A stretch of DNA of 64,000 nucleotides from Boesenbergia rotunda. Its lineage: Eukaryota; Streptophyta; Magnoliopsida; Zingiberales; Zingiberaceae. The stretch lies in the NCBI GenBank assembly GCA_024364735.1, contig JAGFNQ010002597.1, forward strand, positions 585,525 to 649,524, in the 5' to 3' direction. The notes beneath the pieces are model-generated. The model was given only the letters and a program-made list of their open reading frames with translations. It searched no databases and was not told where the DNA came from. Shown one piece after another: positions 31,647 to 42,700 of this stretch (its first letter is position 1; each line of letters opens with the position of its first letter). The translations under genes and the position numbers were made by a program.

Positions 31647-33381
31647 TGATAATTACCATTTTGTTAATCAATTTATGCTCTCAAATCCATGTTTTGATCC
31701 CTTTTTACATGCTTAATCTTGTATTTACACTAGGTTCCATGAATTATTGCTATTTTAGCTTTGGGATGCAATTCTTTCTATATTTGAGATATTGTGGCAT
31801 TAAAATTTGATCTAATTTTGTAGGCTTTGAATGATCATGGACCTAGATCAGATTGGATCGAGTTTGAGTTAGAATTGAATTCGGATCAAGATGATCAAAC
31901 ATTGGATTAATATGGGTCGCCCGATTAAGAAACGGGGAGATCTGAGCCATCTGTCAACTTCTGATCGATCCGAGCTCAAGATAGAGTTAATCATGACCAC
32001 ATATCAAGATCTGAAGTTTTGGACCAAATCAGAAGCCATCTGACCGTTGGATCAAGCTTAAGAGGAGTCTAAACCATCCATTCAAAAGACAGGGAGATCT
32101 GAGCCATCCGTTGCAGATCTGGAAGATCCAAGCTACTGAGAGGCAGATCCTGACCATTGATGGAGATCTGGAAAGTTTGATTCTGATCCGAATTAATCTG
32201 ACCGTTGGATGAGGCGAGGATGATCACAACCGTTCAAATTCAAATGGGACAGTTAAATCAAAAATTTCTCCGCCTAGCTCAATGTCGCGAATTCTGCTTC
32301 TGTTTTCCAATTCTTCTCTGTTCTTCGTTTCCGATCGCAGGCGGCCACATCAGATCTAAGCTTTGTTCAGGATTTCGTGTCATCAAGATCGATTCTCCGT
32401 GAAGTTTACTACCAATCTTGTTGCTGCCAACCTCTGGTGAGGGTCTCGCCGAGCTCTGCTTCGCCTGAATCAATTCCTGCTTGATCGCTGTCTTCATCGA
32501 TCGGAACCATCAGAGCGTTCGGAGGGGTTCTCTGAAGGGCACTGAGGGTTTCTGAGCCGGAATCGCATCCAGCTGATCAAGGAGGAAGGAACTGGTGGAA
32601 GTCTTCAGCTGTGCACCAATCTGTATCTAAATTGAGCGTGGGAGTTTGATCTTGCGGATTCTCAAGCTAGAGGGTCTCTGGTTGGGTTCTTGTGTGACGG
32701 CAAAAAGCAAATCTTGGGTGAAGAATCTGATCTGATGTCAATTGTTTGTAAATTTCATTTCTGAATTAAGTTCCTTAGCGTTTTAGTTTCTGATTGGATT
32801 GTTTGACCGATCAGGCTAGCATCTGATCGGTCTATCGACCGATCAGGATAGCATCTGATCGGTCTATCGACCCATCAGGATAGCATCTGATCGGTCTGTG
32901 GAAGAGGTTTTAGCCCCATTTACATCTCAATACTGATTTGTTCCAAATTACATTGCAGCCCTGTTTCTTTAGTAAATTTTGATTCAGTTTTCACATTCCT
33001 ACAGTTTAGCTACATATCTTAAGCTTTCCTTCATTCAATTTTAGTCCTTGAATTTCAATCTTATAGCTTCAAATTGAATTGCTTAGTTTTCAAATCGGTT
33101 AAGTTTAGTTTTCACAAGTTCCTAGTTAATTTCTGCTTTAGTTGAATTCATTCTGTTCAACTGTATTTCCATCCCTTATTTCAAAACAAACCCCCATTTC
33201 AATTTGAAAACCCAAAACATAAACGACACATTCAAGCTTGAGTTAAACATCCTAAACTAGTCCTTGACAAAATACGACTTGAGACCCCTATACTACACTT
33301 AGATTTGTGAGCTAAGGGTTTTCAATTTATAAATATCTAAATTTGGGGCTCATTCGTGACACTCGATTGTGGGCACCATCA
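31647..33381. repeat. Solo LTR of an unidentified family, nested
   Basis: The 1735-bp segment begins TGATAATTACC and ends GGCACCATCA, giving TGAT...ATCA ends. CACAC flanks both sides (31642-31646 and 33382-33386). It has no coding domain or primer site, so a solo LTR is the simplest reading. It contains repeated words around GATCTGAGCCATC and CCGATCAGGATAGCATCTGATCGG (given here only as position 32830-32895, three units). Family and orientation are unknown. Confidence 0.7.
32810..32900. repeat. Short tandem repeat in the nested solo LTR
   Basis: About three units of CATCTGATCGGTCTATCGAC followed by a related CATCAGGATAG spacer, period about 32 bp. Each unit contains GATCGGT and its complement. 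Confidence 0.75.
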
Positions 33382-33387
33382 CACACC

Positions 33388-33939
33388 TAGGGATGGAAAT
33401 AGGCCAGGCAGCCTGTGGCCTGGTCTGGCCTGGCCTATTTAAAAATAAAATAATAATCAGGCCATTTTAAAAGCCTATTTTTCTTATTAGGCCAGGCCTA
33501 GGCTCAATATAAAACCTATGAAGTCTGACAGGCCGGCTTGGTCCTGTTAAAATTATATTATATAAATTGTCAAATGTCAAAATAGAGTGTAAAAGTAGAG
33601 TTTTGATCCTTAGACTCCCGCCGAGCATACACTTATCTACACCGTACTAGCCAACAGACCACAAATCTATTTTCGTTATATCATACATATTTTATTAGTT
33701 AAATTAATATTTTGGATAATTGAATATTCGAATTGAATTGTTATATTTTATATATTAGAAGTATTTTGGAAAATTGAATTAAATTACAGGCTTTGTAAAC
33801 AGGCCACAGGCCAGGCCAGACTCAGGCCTAGAACAAAGCCTATAACAAGCCACTGGTCAGGCTCAGGCCAGTTTGCTATTATACAAGCCTGGCTTGTTAA
33901 GGTAAAAGCCTGGCCTAGCCTGACCTGTTTCTATCCCTA
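33388..33939 (-). mobile_element. Non-autonomous hAT-type MITE, copy 2
   Basis: Ends TAGGGATGGAAATAGG and CCTGTTTCTATCCCTA bound a 552-bp element related to 12016-12550 but inverted: its minus strand starts TAGGGATAGAAACAGG and continues with AGGCTAGGCCAGGCTTTT, as the first copy does. The flanking octamers CACACACC and GGCACACC agree at 6 of 8 positions, a decayed hAT duplication. No coding sequence. Confidence 0.82.
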
Positions 33940-33947
33940 GGCACACC

Positions 33948-34200
33948 TAGTCCAGGTGGATCGGGGAGATCGCATGCTGGCACGGGAAATGTCCTAGTGG
34001 GACTAGGCATACTTAGTAGAACTAGGTGAAGTCCAGGTGGATCGGGGAGATCGCACACTGGCACGGGAAAAGTCCTAGCGGGACTAGGCAATTCTAGTGG
34101 GACTAGGTGAAGTCCAGGTGGATCGGGGATATCACACGTTGGTAAGATGGAAGTCTACCGAGAGATTAGACCTAACTCGAGTGTTAGGCAAACCTGGTTG
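33948..34200 (+). repeat. About 62-bp tandem units of the copia LTR
   Basis: Units containing GTCCAGGTGGATCGGGGAGA and CCTAGTGGGACTAGG recur with a period near 60 bp. The same units, in opposite orientation, occur at about 60560-60900, and one sits at 31560-31645 before the nested insertion. Confidence 0.85.
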
Positions 34201-34359
34201 GAAACTAGGTTAAGTCCTAGTTGGGAACTAAGCAAAGAAAAATCCAAGTCGATCAAAGGGATGATCGGACACTTGGTAAGGAAGTCCTAACAGGTCACGG
34301 TTGACTGAGGTTAGGTAAAGGAACCCTAGACTTGAGCTAAGCAAGTTAGGGTTGAGCAA

Positions 34360-34770
34360 TCGATTGGGTAATTAGTTGGGTTGTTGTCTCGCAAGAACAG
34401 AAAGCGGACCGTAATCAATTGGGTAATTGATTAAGACGAACCGTAATCGATTGAGAGAAATGAGTTGCGAGAACAAAAGCTGGCTGAATCGATTGGGTAA
34501 TCGATTCAACCTTCTCTTAATCGATTGGTCAATCGATTAAGGTGTCCGGTAATTGATTGGTCAATTGATTAAGGTGTCCGGTAATCGATTGGGCAATTGA
34601 TTACAGTAGTTTTGCGCGAGAGCACATAAAGGTCCTGAATCGATTCAGCAATCGATTAAGAACTTCTTAATTGATTGGCTAATCGATTAAGCTTCAAAAA
34701 ATAGCCGTTGAATGGCTAAGTCTGACGTGGTAATCGATTGGGTAATCGATTAGGGAATCCTAGGCGTCGG
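34360..34770. repeat. ATCGAT-palindrome array of the copia LTR
   Basis: More than fifteen AATCGATT or AATTGATT words, mostly paired as AATCGATTGGGTAATCGATT. The homologous arrays are at 56140-56440 and 59960-60390. Each pair can fold back on itself. Confidence 0.9.
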
Positions 34771-35417
34771 GTATATAGGGTTTTTCGTAGGCTTGAAGCT
34801 CATCGCTCGCGTAACACTTCGACGATTCTCCTCCTCCTTCATCGTCATTTCAAGTGAGACATTGGAGCTTAGTGTTTATGCATTTCCAAGGATCAAGAGG
34901 TGATTCCAAGCTTGAAGAAAGCAAGAAAAATAAAGAGAGCTAAGTTGTGTAAATCTTGTAAGATTTCTATTGTATTTGCTTGAGTTTCTTGTTGTATCTT
35001 CTTGTAAGCTTGTAAGAGGTTTCTACACCTCAAGAAGGAGATCTTTCATAGTGTATGAGAGGGTGAGGAGAGCGGATCCTTGGATTAGTCACCTCAAGGA
35101 GATGGATACCAAGTAAAATCAAGATGTTAGCGTTGCTCAAGTCTTCCGCCCAACAAATCATCAACGAGCAAAGATCGGAGCTAATCACCCTCCCTCTAGC
35201 TCTCCTACCGATCCTAACAATCTTAATGACGAGGGAGCATTCCAGCAAATAGGATATTGCCACGTGGTCGGATCTTTTCTTCGTAATTTTCTTCTGATAC
35301 GCGCCGCAAGGCCATACCGACCGATGGCCATAGAGGGGGGTGACGCCTCGAGATTAGCAGTCATTACCGTCCACACGTCGTGCGTCTATTCTTCGCACGA
35401 GGGTGGTTTCTTCCCTA

Positions 35418-38160
35418 TAAAAGTGAAGGCGAGAGTGTCCTTCCGTCTTTTTGCATCGCCGATTATCAGAGCTTGCGCACCCTGTTTCTGCCTACTAGCA
35501 TCTTCTTTCGCTATGGCTTCTTCTTCACACGTATGCTTCATTCATCTTCCATCTTCTTCTCCTTCTTTTATTCGAAGTCATGGGCAAGGAGGGAAAGGGG
35601 AAGAGAGACCAGGGTAGGAAGGGGAGGCCCGAAGAGGAGAGAGTTTATCATCTTCGTCTAAGATTAAGCTCGCCACCCTCAGAGCCGCCTGCGAGGCCTA
35701 TGACATTCCAGTGGAGCTAGAAGTCAGGGTTCCCAGTATTGACCAATCCCTCGTAGAGACCCCCTTAGGATTTTACACTTTCTTCTTAGGGTAGGTGGAG
35801 TTTGGCCTACGTTTTCCAATCCCTACCTTCTTCATGGCCATCTCCTAATATTTCGATGCACCATTGCATCAGATGGCTCCAAATATTTTTACCTAGATAG
35901 GCAGGGTATTCATTCTTTTGAAATTATTCAATATACCCTTGACCCCCGTTCCTTCCACTATTTTTTTCTTCCAAACTTAGCGTCTAGAGGAGCCTTCAGC
36001 TTCACCGCTCGTCTAAGCCACAGATTTATCTGTAGCCTCCCTTCCTCCCATAAGGGATGGAAGGAGCACTTTTCTTTATCTAACTCGCTGAGTGCCCGTT
36101 CTGTCCGACTCGCTGGCGCGAAGACTTACCTTCTCCTCCAGACCTGGGTGATTTCCAACGAGATCCTGGGTACCAGCAAGCCAGAAGCATTTTGGCCGGG
36201 ATGGAGTTTCATGGACCCGACCTGGTTTCATGCGAGGAGCTTCTGTATCGGGCTGGGATCAGCCCCAAAGTCACTCGTCTTAGCCCCGACCTCCGTAAGT
36301 GCATTATTTTATTTATCACTTATCTATGCTAATTGACATTTTGTTATTTGTGTTGCAGAGAATACTATGTTTTCCCGGACCATGAGTAAGTTTCTTAAGT
36401 GGGAACTTACGGATAAATAAGCTCTGGCTCCTCCTCCAACCTCTCTACCCTCCGTGGCTGAGCCTTCCGAGGGCTCCGAGCAGATTCCAGGCGAGGAGCT
36501 GGCCACTACAAAATCATCTGGCATTCAGGAAGCCTCCTTATCTCCTGTTCCTACTGAGGAGGGAGGTGGCGACAAGGAGCTGTCGGTCCAGACTTCTGTG
36601 TTGGCGACAGAGTCAATTGGGAAGGTGAGCCGACCACCCACGAGACGGTCGTGCCTCATCTTGCCTGCTGAGGAGGGAGTGGAGGAGGAGAGCGAGCCAC
36701 AAGACCATCGTCGGAAACCTATGGTCCCTTCGGCTCATCCAAGGAAGAGGACCCGCCCGGCCAGGGCGGCTGTGAAGGAGGAGGATTCTGTTCCCCTCTC
36801 CAAGCGCTACCGGAGGGCGGCACCGACGTCTGTAGAGCCGGAGGGTGAGGTCGAGGTCCGCCCCAGCTTCCCCGAGGCCTCCAGCAGCCCCAAGGGCAAG
36901 AGGGCGAGACCAGGCGAGCCCGCATTCACTAGTGCCCGCCTGCGCCGCAAGGTACAACCAACCGAAACGCAGCCACTGGAGACTTCCAACTTCCAACCAG
37001 TCCAGCTCAAGGAGCTGCCACAGGGGAAATCTCCGGCCGACAAGGTGTCCTCCAGCACTGATGATGGCGTGCTCGACCCCTCAAGTGTACCTGTCTCCCC
37101 GCCGCGCCTCCTACCTCTCCTTCCTCACGGCTTTGGGGTCACTTCCGGAATACCATCCCCCCGGAGCTGGCAAGTTATGCAGGGGTGCACCGAAGAACAC
37201 ATCACATCCCTCAGAGGGATGCCCTTAGCTGGGGTCATCACCCGCTTGTACAAGATAATCCTAAGGTAAGCCCCTTAGTGTATACATTTTAGTTCATTTT
37301 CTCTTCTTCTGACCCTTATTTTTCTTGTGTCAAGCCACTTCCGAGTACCTCCTCTTGGGCCGGTGGATGTCTCCCGAGCAAGAGACTGAATCCCTGCGCT
37401 AGCAAGTGGTGGATTGGAAGCGGAGGTCTTCCGAGCTTGGGAGGGGGGTCAGATGCAACTGGAGGTTAGCAGGTGTCTGCGTGCCAAAGTAGACCACTGG
37501 CTGGACACCCTGCAAGCCTCCGAAGCATCCCTGCTCAGCGCCCGCCACTAGGAGCGGCTCCTGTCAGGGAGGGCGACAACCCTTTCTGAGGAAGTGAGTC
37601 ACCTGACTCAGGAGCAGGGTCGACTCCAAGCTCAGGAGAAGCAGCTACTCGAAGATGTTCACCACCTCGAGTCGTTCGCTGAAGTCCTGAATGGTCGGAT
37701 TCAAGAGCAGGCGCATCAGCTGTCAAAAAAAGAAACTGTGATAGAAGCAGCTGCTACTCACATATCCGACCTACAAGTGGACCTCGCTCGAACCAGCTCG
37801 TAACTTTCGACCACCTCAGAGCGGCTCAAGAAGGCCCTGACAGACCAAGATCAGATGTCCTCTGAGGTGGCCAGACTGAAGAATACTCAGGATGAAGCCA
37901 TAGAAGAACTGCAAAAACACAAGGTTGACGAAGCATCCCGATAAGCAGAGGCGGAGGCCACCTTCAAGGCCAAGTTCCTCCAATCCGAGGAATTTGACGA
38001 AATTTTGGCTGGACAGGTCCTAAAGCACCTAAAATAGAGCTTTAATGGGGTCATCCAACAACTCCAGAAATCCAAAGTGCTGAAGCCAGACATCGATCTG
38101 AGTTTTCTCAATGTCGGCCAGGTTTGGGAAGATCTACTAGCGAAGGACAAAGAACTGTAG
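35418..38160 (+). pseudogene. Antisense gene of the Tat element (putative gypsy-type transposon domain), decayed
   Basis: This unit is coded opposite to gag-pol. A TATAAAA box (35418-35424) lies 95 bases before an ATG at 35513. The translation then holds ACEAYDIPVELEVRVPSIDQ, GLRFPIPTFF, LHQMAPN and SFTARLSHRFICSLP, which I recall as the plant putative gypsy-type transposon domain (PF04195-like) known from antisense genes of Tat elements. A proline/acid-rich middle (36421-37265) and a coiled-coil tail (37560-38160) follow. Splice-like sites occur at 36295/36358 (GTAAGT, TTGTTGCAG-type) and 37266 (GTAAGC), but the phases do not match perfectly. In-frame stops (for example 35794, 35847, 36418) mark decay. 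The function of such proteins is unknown. Confidence 0.72.
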
Positions 38161-38479
38161 GCTTCTCCCAAATCTGAGTTGTTATCTATCTCTTGTATTT
38201 TGTGTTTTATTTTTTGTTTACGAATGTACTTAGAATGTAATATCTGCTTCTGAATGAAATATTTTTGTCTTCTGTATTACTTTTTATTTTACCTTCTGTA
38301 CCTTCTTGAATGCATATCACATTTAACTTTTGATTCTGAAATGAAATATATTTTTCTTCTGTACCTTGTGAATTGCCCGTATGCTGTGTGTCGCTCTTCG
38401 CCCCTTCTCCCCTATAACCCCCTTCACATGCGCAAGGCCTAATGTTAAGGAGGAGACAAGGACTTTGTGGGTTGTTACA

Positions 38480-39610
38480 TGCCTGTGTTGGCATGGACAT
38501 GACTCAGCCTCTTCAACACCTCAGCCAGACCATTATATCTTGGGCGTCTTTAGCACCTCAAGATGGTATAGGTCCGGGTTGCTCCCGGCCATGTCTTCTC
38601 AGTATCATGCCCAAGTCTTCTCTATCTCGGATATCCTCGATGCCCCAAGATGGTAGGGATTTGGACTGCTCTCGGTAGGGCATCCTCAGCACCACATCTA
38701 GGTCTACACATCTCGTGCATCCTAAGCACCACGAGATGGTAAGAGCTTCGCCTGCTTGGCCAGACATCCGCAACACCACGGCTAGGTCTACTCATCCCAG
38801 GCATCCTCGGCACCATGGGATGGTAGGGGGCTAGGCTACTCCTAGTCGGGCATCCTCGGCACCACGACCAGTTCTACACATCTCGGGCATCCTCGGCACC
38901 ACGATATGGTAAGAGCTTCGCCTGCTCCTGGTCGCGCATCCGCAGTACCACGGTTAGATATACTCATCCCAGGCATCCTCGGCACCACGGGTTGGTAGGG
39001 CGCTAGGCTACTACTGGTCGGGCATCCTTGGCACCACGACCAGGTCTACACATCTCGGGCATTCTCGGCACCACGAGATGGTAGGAGCTTCGCCTGCTCC
39101 TAGCCGGACATCCGCAGCACCATGACCAGGTCTACTCATCCTGGGTATTGTCGACACTACGGGATGGTAGGGGGCTAGGCTACTCCTGGTTGAGCATCCT
39201 CGGCACCACGACCAGGTCTACACATCTCGGGCATCCTTGGCACCGTGAGATGGTAGGGGCTTCGTCTGCTCCTGGTCGGGCATCCGTAGCACCATGACCA
39301 GGTCTACTCATCCCGGGTATCCTCGACACCACGGGACGGTAGGGGGTTTGGCTAATCCTAGTCGGGCATCCTCGGCACCACGACCAAGTCTACACATCTA
39401 GGGCATCCTCGGCACCACGAGATGGTAGGGGCTTTGCCTGCTCCTGACCGGGCGTCCTCGGCACCACGACCAAGTCTGCTTGTCTCGGGCATCCTCGGCA
39501 CCACGAGACGATAAAGTCTTCAGCTGCTCATGGTCGGGCATCCTTGGCACCACGACTAGGTCTACTCATCTCGAGCATCCACGACACCATGAGATAGTAG
39601 AGTCTTCGAG
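38480..39610. repeat. Tandem array of about 86-bp units in 172-bp dimers
   Basis: The phrase CCACGAGATGGTAGGAGCTT recurs at about 38728, 38899, 39071, 39243 and 39415, steps of 171-172 bp. Between them lies a sister half-unit with GGGATGGTAGGGGGCTAGGC. Each half carries two GGGCATCCTCGGCACCACG words. Roughly six and a half dimers are present. The array lies between pol and the antisense gene, in the 3' untranslated region of the element. Confidence 0.9.
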
Positions 39611-39714
39611 CTCTTACATCGGGGTCCTGATGAGACATTTTGTTTGTACATATATTGCACACATGGCTCACCGAGTACGATACGGCTGGAGGTGATTTGC
39701 ATGTCATGACCTCT

Positions 39715-42700
39715 CTAGCTTTTTGCCTCCATCGTTTTGTAGATAAAAGCTACCTCGGTAAGCTTTTTGACAACGATGTAAGGTCCGCTCCATTGTAGCT
39801 CGAGCTTTTCGGGGTCGCCGACCGGCTTGATTCTTTTCCAGATCTTATCCCCGACTTGAAAAGTTCGGGTGATCACACGGTGATTGTATACTTGCTGCAT
39901 GTGCAGCTGATATGCAACTAGTCGGGTAGCTACCTTGTCTCGCACTTCTGTTATCAGGTCCTAGGTCGTTTAGCCATTCCTGATCATTGTCTTCTTTGTT
40001 GTAGTGTTGTCGCTAAATGGACTGATAGCCTATCTCCACCGGAATCACCGCTTCCGCTCCATACACCAGATTGAAAGAACTCTGGCCCATTCCTTCTTTG
40101 GGAGTGGTGCGATATGACCATAGGTTGCTTGGGAGTTCTTCGACCCAGCTGCCTCCGACGTGGACCAGCATTATCTTGACCCTCTAATAATCTCCCGGTT
40201 GACCACTTCTACTTGGCTATTGCCTTGGGGATATGCGACTGAAGTGAATGTTTGGTGAATACCTAGTCCTTCACGTCACTCTCTGAGTTTGCGCCCTGTA
40301 AACTGTCTGCCATTATCCGACACCAACTTATAAGGAATGTCGTACCTACAGACTATATCCTTCCACAGGATCTTCATCACGGCGACCTTTGTGATGTGCC
40401 CAAGCGGTTCAGCTTCAACCCATTTGGAGAAGTAGTCGACCAACACTAACAGAAACTTCTTCTGCTGAGGTCCGATTGGGAAAAGACCCACAATGTCCAT
40501 TCTCCACTGGTCGAAGTGGCAGGAAACAATAGAGGCTCGAAGTAGTTCAGTCGGGCGATGAGTGATATGTTGATACTTTTGACAAGCTTCGCATCCAACA
40601 ACAAATTTGACAACATCGGCTTGCAGTGTGGCCAAAAATATCCGTCCAAAATAATCTTTTTAACCATAGACCTTCCCCCAATATGGCTTCCACATATGCC
40701 TTCGTGAACCTCCCATATAATGTAGTCGATCTCCCCTTGACCAATACACTTGAGCAAAGGTCGGGCAAATGCTCTTTTATATAATTGCTGCCCGACCAAC
40801 GTAAACCTGGCAGCCCTGCGACAGAAAAGCCAAACTTCCTTATCACTCGCCAGCATAGCTCCACTACGTAAGAACTCCACATAGGGCTCTCTCCAGTCGG
40901 GTAGTACAGTGTCAGTGGCCTCCTCTCCGATCTGGGTCACTATTCCTTCCAGAGCGTTGGGCTCTTCTAGCATCCATAATGTAATGGAGCTGGTCAATTT
41001 AGCTAGCTCATCTGCCTTGACATTATCAACTCGGGATATCTTCTACAGAACAACTTCAGTGAAGGAAGATTTCAGTTGCTCATATATAAACACATACCTC
41101 TGCAAGTGCTCATTTTTAATTTCGAACTCACCTTTTATTTGCTGAGCTACGAGCTGAGAGTCCGAGTGCAAGATAACCCGAGCAACTCCCACTTGCTTGG
41201 CCACTTGGAGCCCCGCTAGGATAGCCTCATATTCAGCTTCGTTATTGGTGGCTCGGAAGTGGAGTCGGATAAATAGTTGTAGTACATCTCCCCTAGGGAA
41301 ATCATCAGAACTCCGACCCCGTTGTGCTTGTTGTTGGAGGAACCATCAACATAAAATTTTCACACTCGTCTACTTCAGGTCCTGGGACAACTTCGAGTAT
41401 AAAGTCAACTAGAGCTTGAGCCTTGATGGCAGTACGGGGGTGGTACTCAATCCCATACTCGCTCAACTCTGCCGTCCACTTGATCTGTCATCCCGAATCC
41501 TCTGGATTGGTGAGGATGTGCCCGAGTGAACTATTGGTGAGCACCACAATGGGATGCACCAAGAAATACGGTCTTAGTCTTCGGGACATCAGTACTAAGG
41601 CATAATCTAGCTTCTCTAAGGTAGTATACCGAGTTTCTACATATTTCAGGAGATGCCCAAAGATGTAAATGGGATACTGAGTAGTCCCTTCCTCCGAATA
41701 AGTGCATAACCCACGGCTTGCTCAGCTATGGACAGGTAGACAAATAACGTTTCTCCCTCCAACGGCTTATATAGGATGGGAAGTTTGGAGAGATATGCTT
41801 TCAAATCTGTATAAGCTTTCTCGCATTGGTCATCCAATCGAACTTGACAACCTTCCTCAGAATTTTGAAGAATAAGAAAGTTCTGTCAGCAGATCTGGAG
41901 ATGAACCGGGGCAGAGCTATAATTTTGTCATTCAGCAGCTGTATGTCTTTGAGATTGCGAGGCGATGACATGTTGAGAATGACTTGCACTTTCTCCGAAT
42001 TAGCCTCAATCCCCCTTTCCGTCACCATGTACCCGAGGAACCGACCACTCTTCACCCTAAACAAACACTTAGCGGGGTTCAGTTTCAGCTTGTTGGCCCT
42101 CAAGATAGCGAATGTTTCCTCTAGGTCGGCTATCATGTTCTTCTCCTTCTCTGTCTTGACCAGATATCATCTACATATACTTCAATGTTCCTCCCAATCT
42201 GGTGGCGAAAGACCTTATCCATCATTCGCTGATAGGTTGCCTCTGCATTATGCAACCCGAACGACATGACATTGTAGCAGTAGGTGTCATCTGCCGTCAC
42301 AAAACTGACTTTCTCTTGGTCTTCCCGAGCAAGGGAACCTGGTGGTATCCCTGATATGCATCTAACATTGAAATGAAATCACAGCCAGAGGTAGAATCCA
42401 CCAGCTGATCAATGCAAGATAAGGGGTAACAGTCTTTAGAGCAGACTTTATTTAAATCACGAAAATCAATACAAACCCGCCATTTATCCCCGGGCTTAGG
42501 ACTAGTACAACATTCGCCAGCCAGGTCAGGAATTGAACTTCTCTTATATGTCCGGCCTTCAGCAACTTTGCGACCTCCTCCCTGATTATCTTATCTTGCT
42601 CGGGTGCAAAGTGTCTTCGTCTCTGCTTCACCGGTCGGGCTCCCGGGGTTATATGCAACCGATGTATGGCCAAGGCAGGGAGGACTCCCTTGATCTCTTC

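Larger units (their letters stand above)
31399..35219 (+). repeat. Copia solo LTR (1.5-kb family) enlarged by two insertions
   Basis: It begins TGTTGGCGCAATCTTTGTTA and ends CTACCGATCCTAACA, the same ends as the LTR at 59502-61050 in opposite orientation. ATCTT flanks both sides (31394-31398 and 35220-35224), so this is a solo LTR. Its length of 3.8 kb is due to a second solo LTR (31647-33381) and a hAT-type MITE (33388-33939) inside. Without them it is about 1.5 kb. Internal parts include 62-bp GGACTAGG units and a long ATCGAT-palindrome array. Confidence 0.92.

Noticed and set aside
33388..33939. Exact 8-bp duplication for the second hAT-type MITE
   Set aside because: The octamers agree at only 6 of 8 positions, so the boundary is supported mainly by the terminal repeats and the first copy.
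34360..34770. CRISPR-like regular repeats
   Set aside because: The units are short palindromes of a plant LTR without unique spacers of constant length, and the genome is eukaryotic.
38480..39610. Independent centromeric satellite
   Set aside because: The array is embedded between pol and the 3' LTR of one element; it is only about 1.1 kb.
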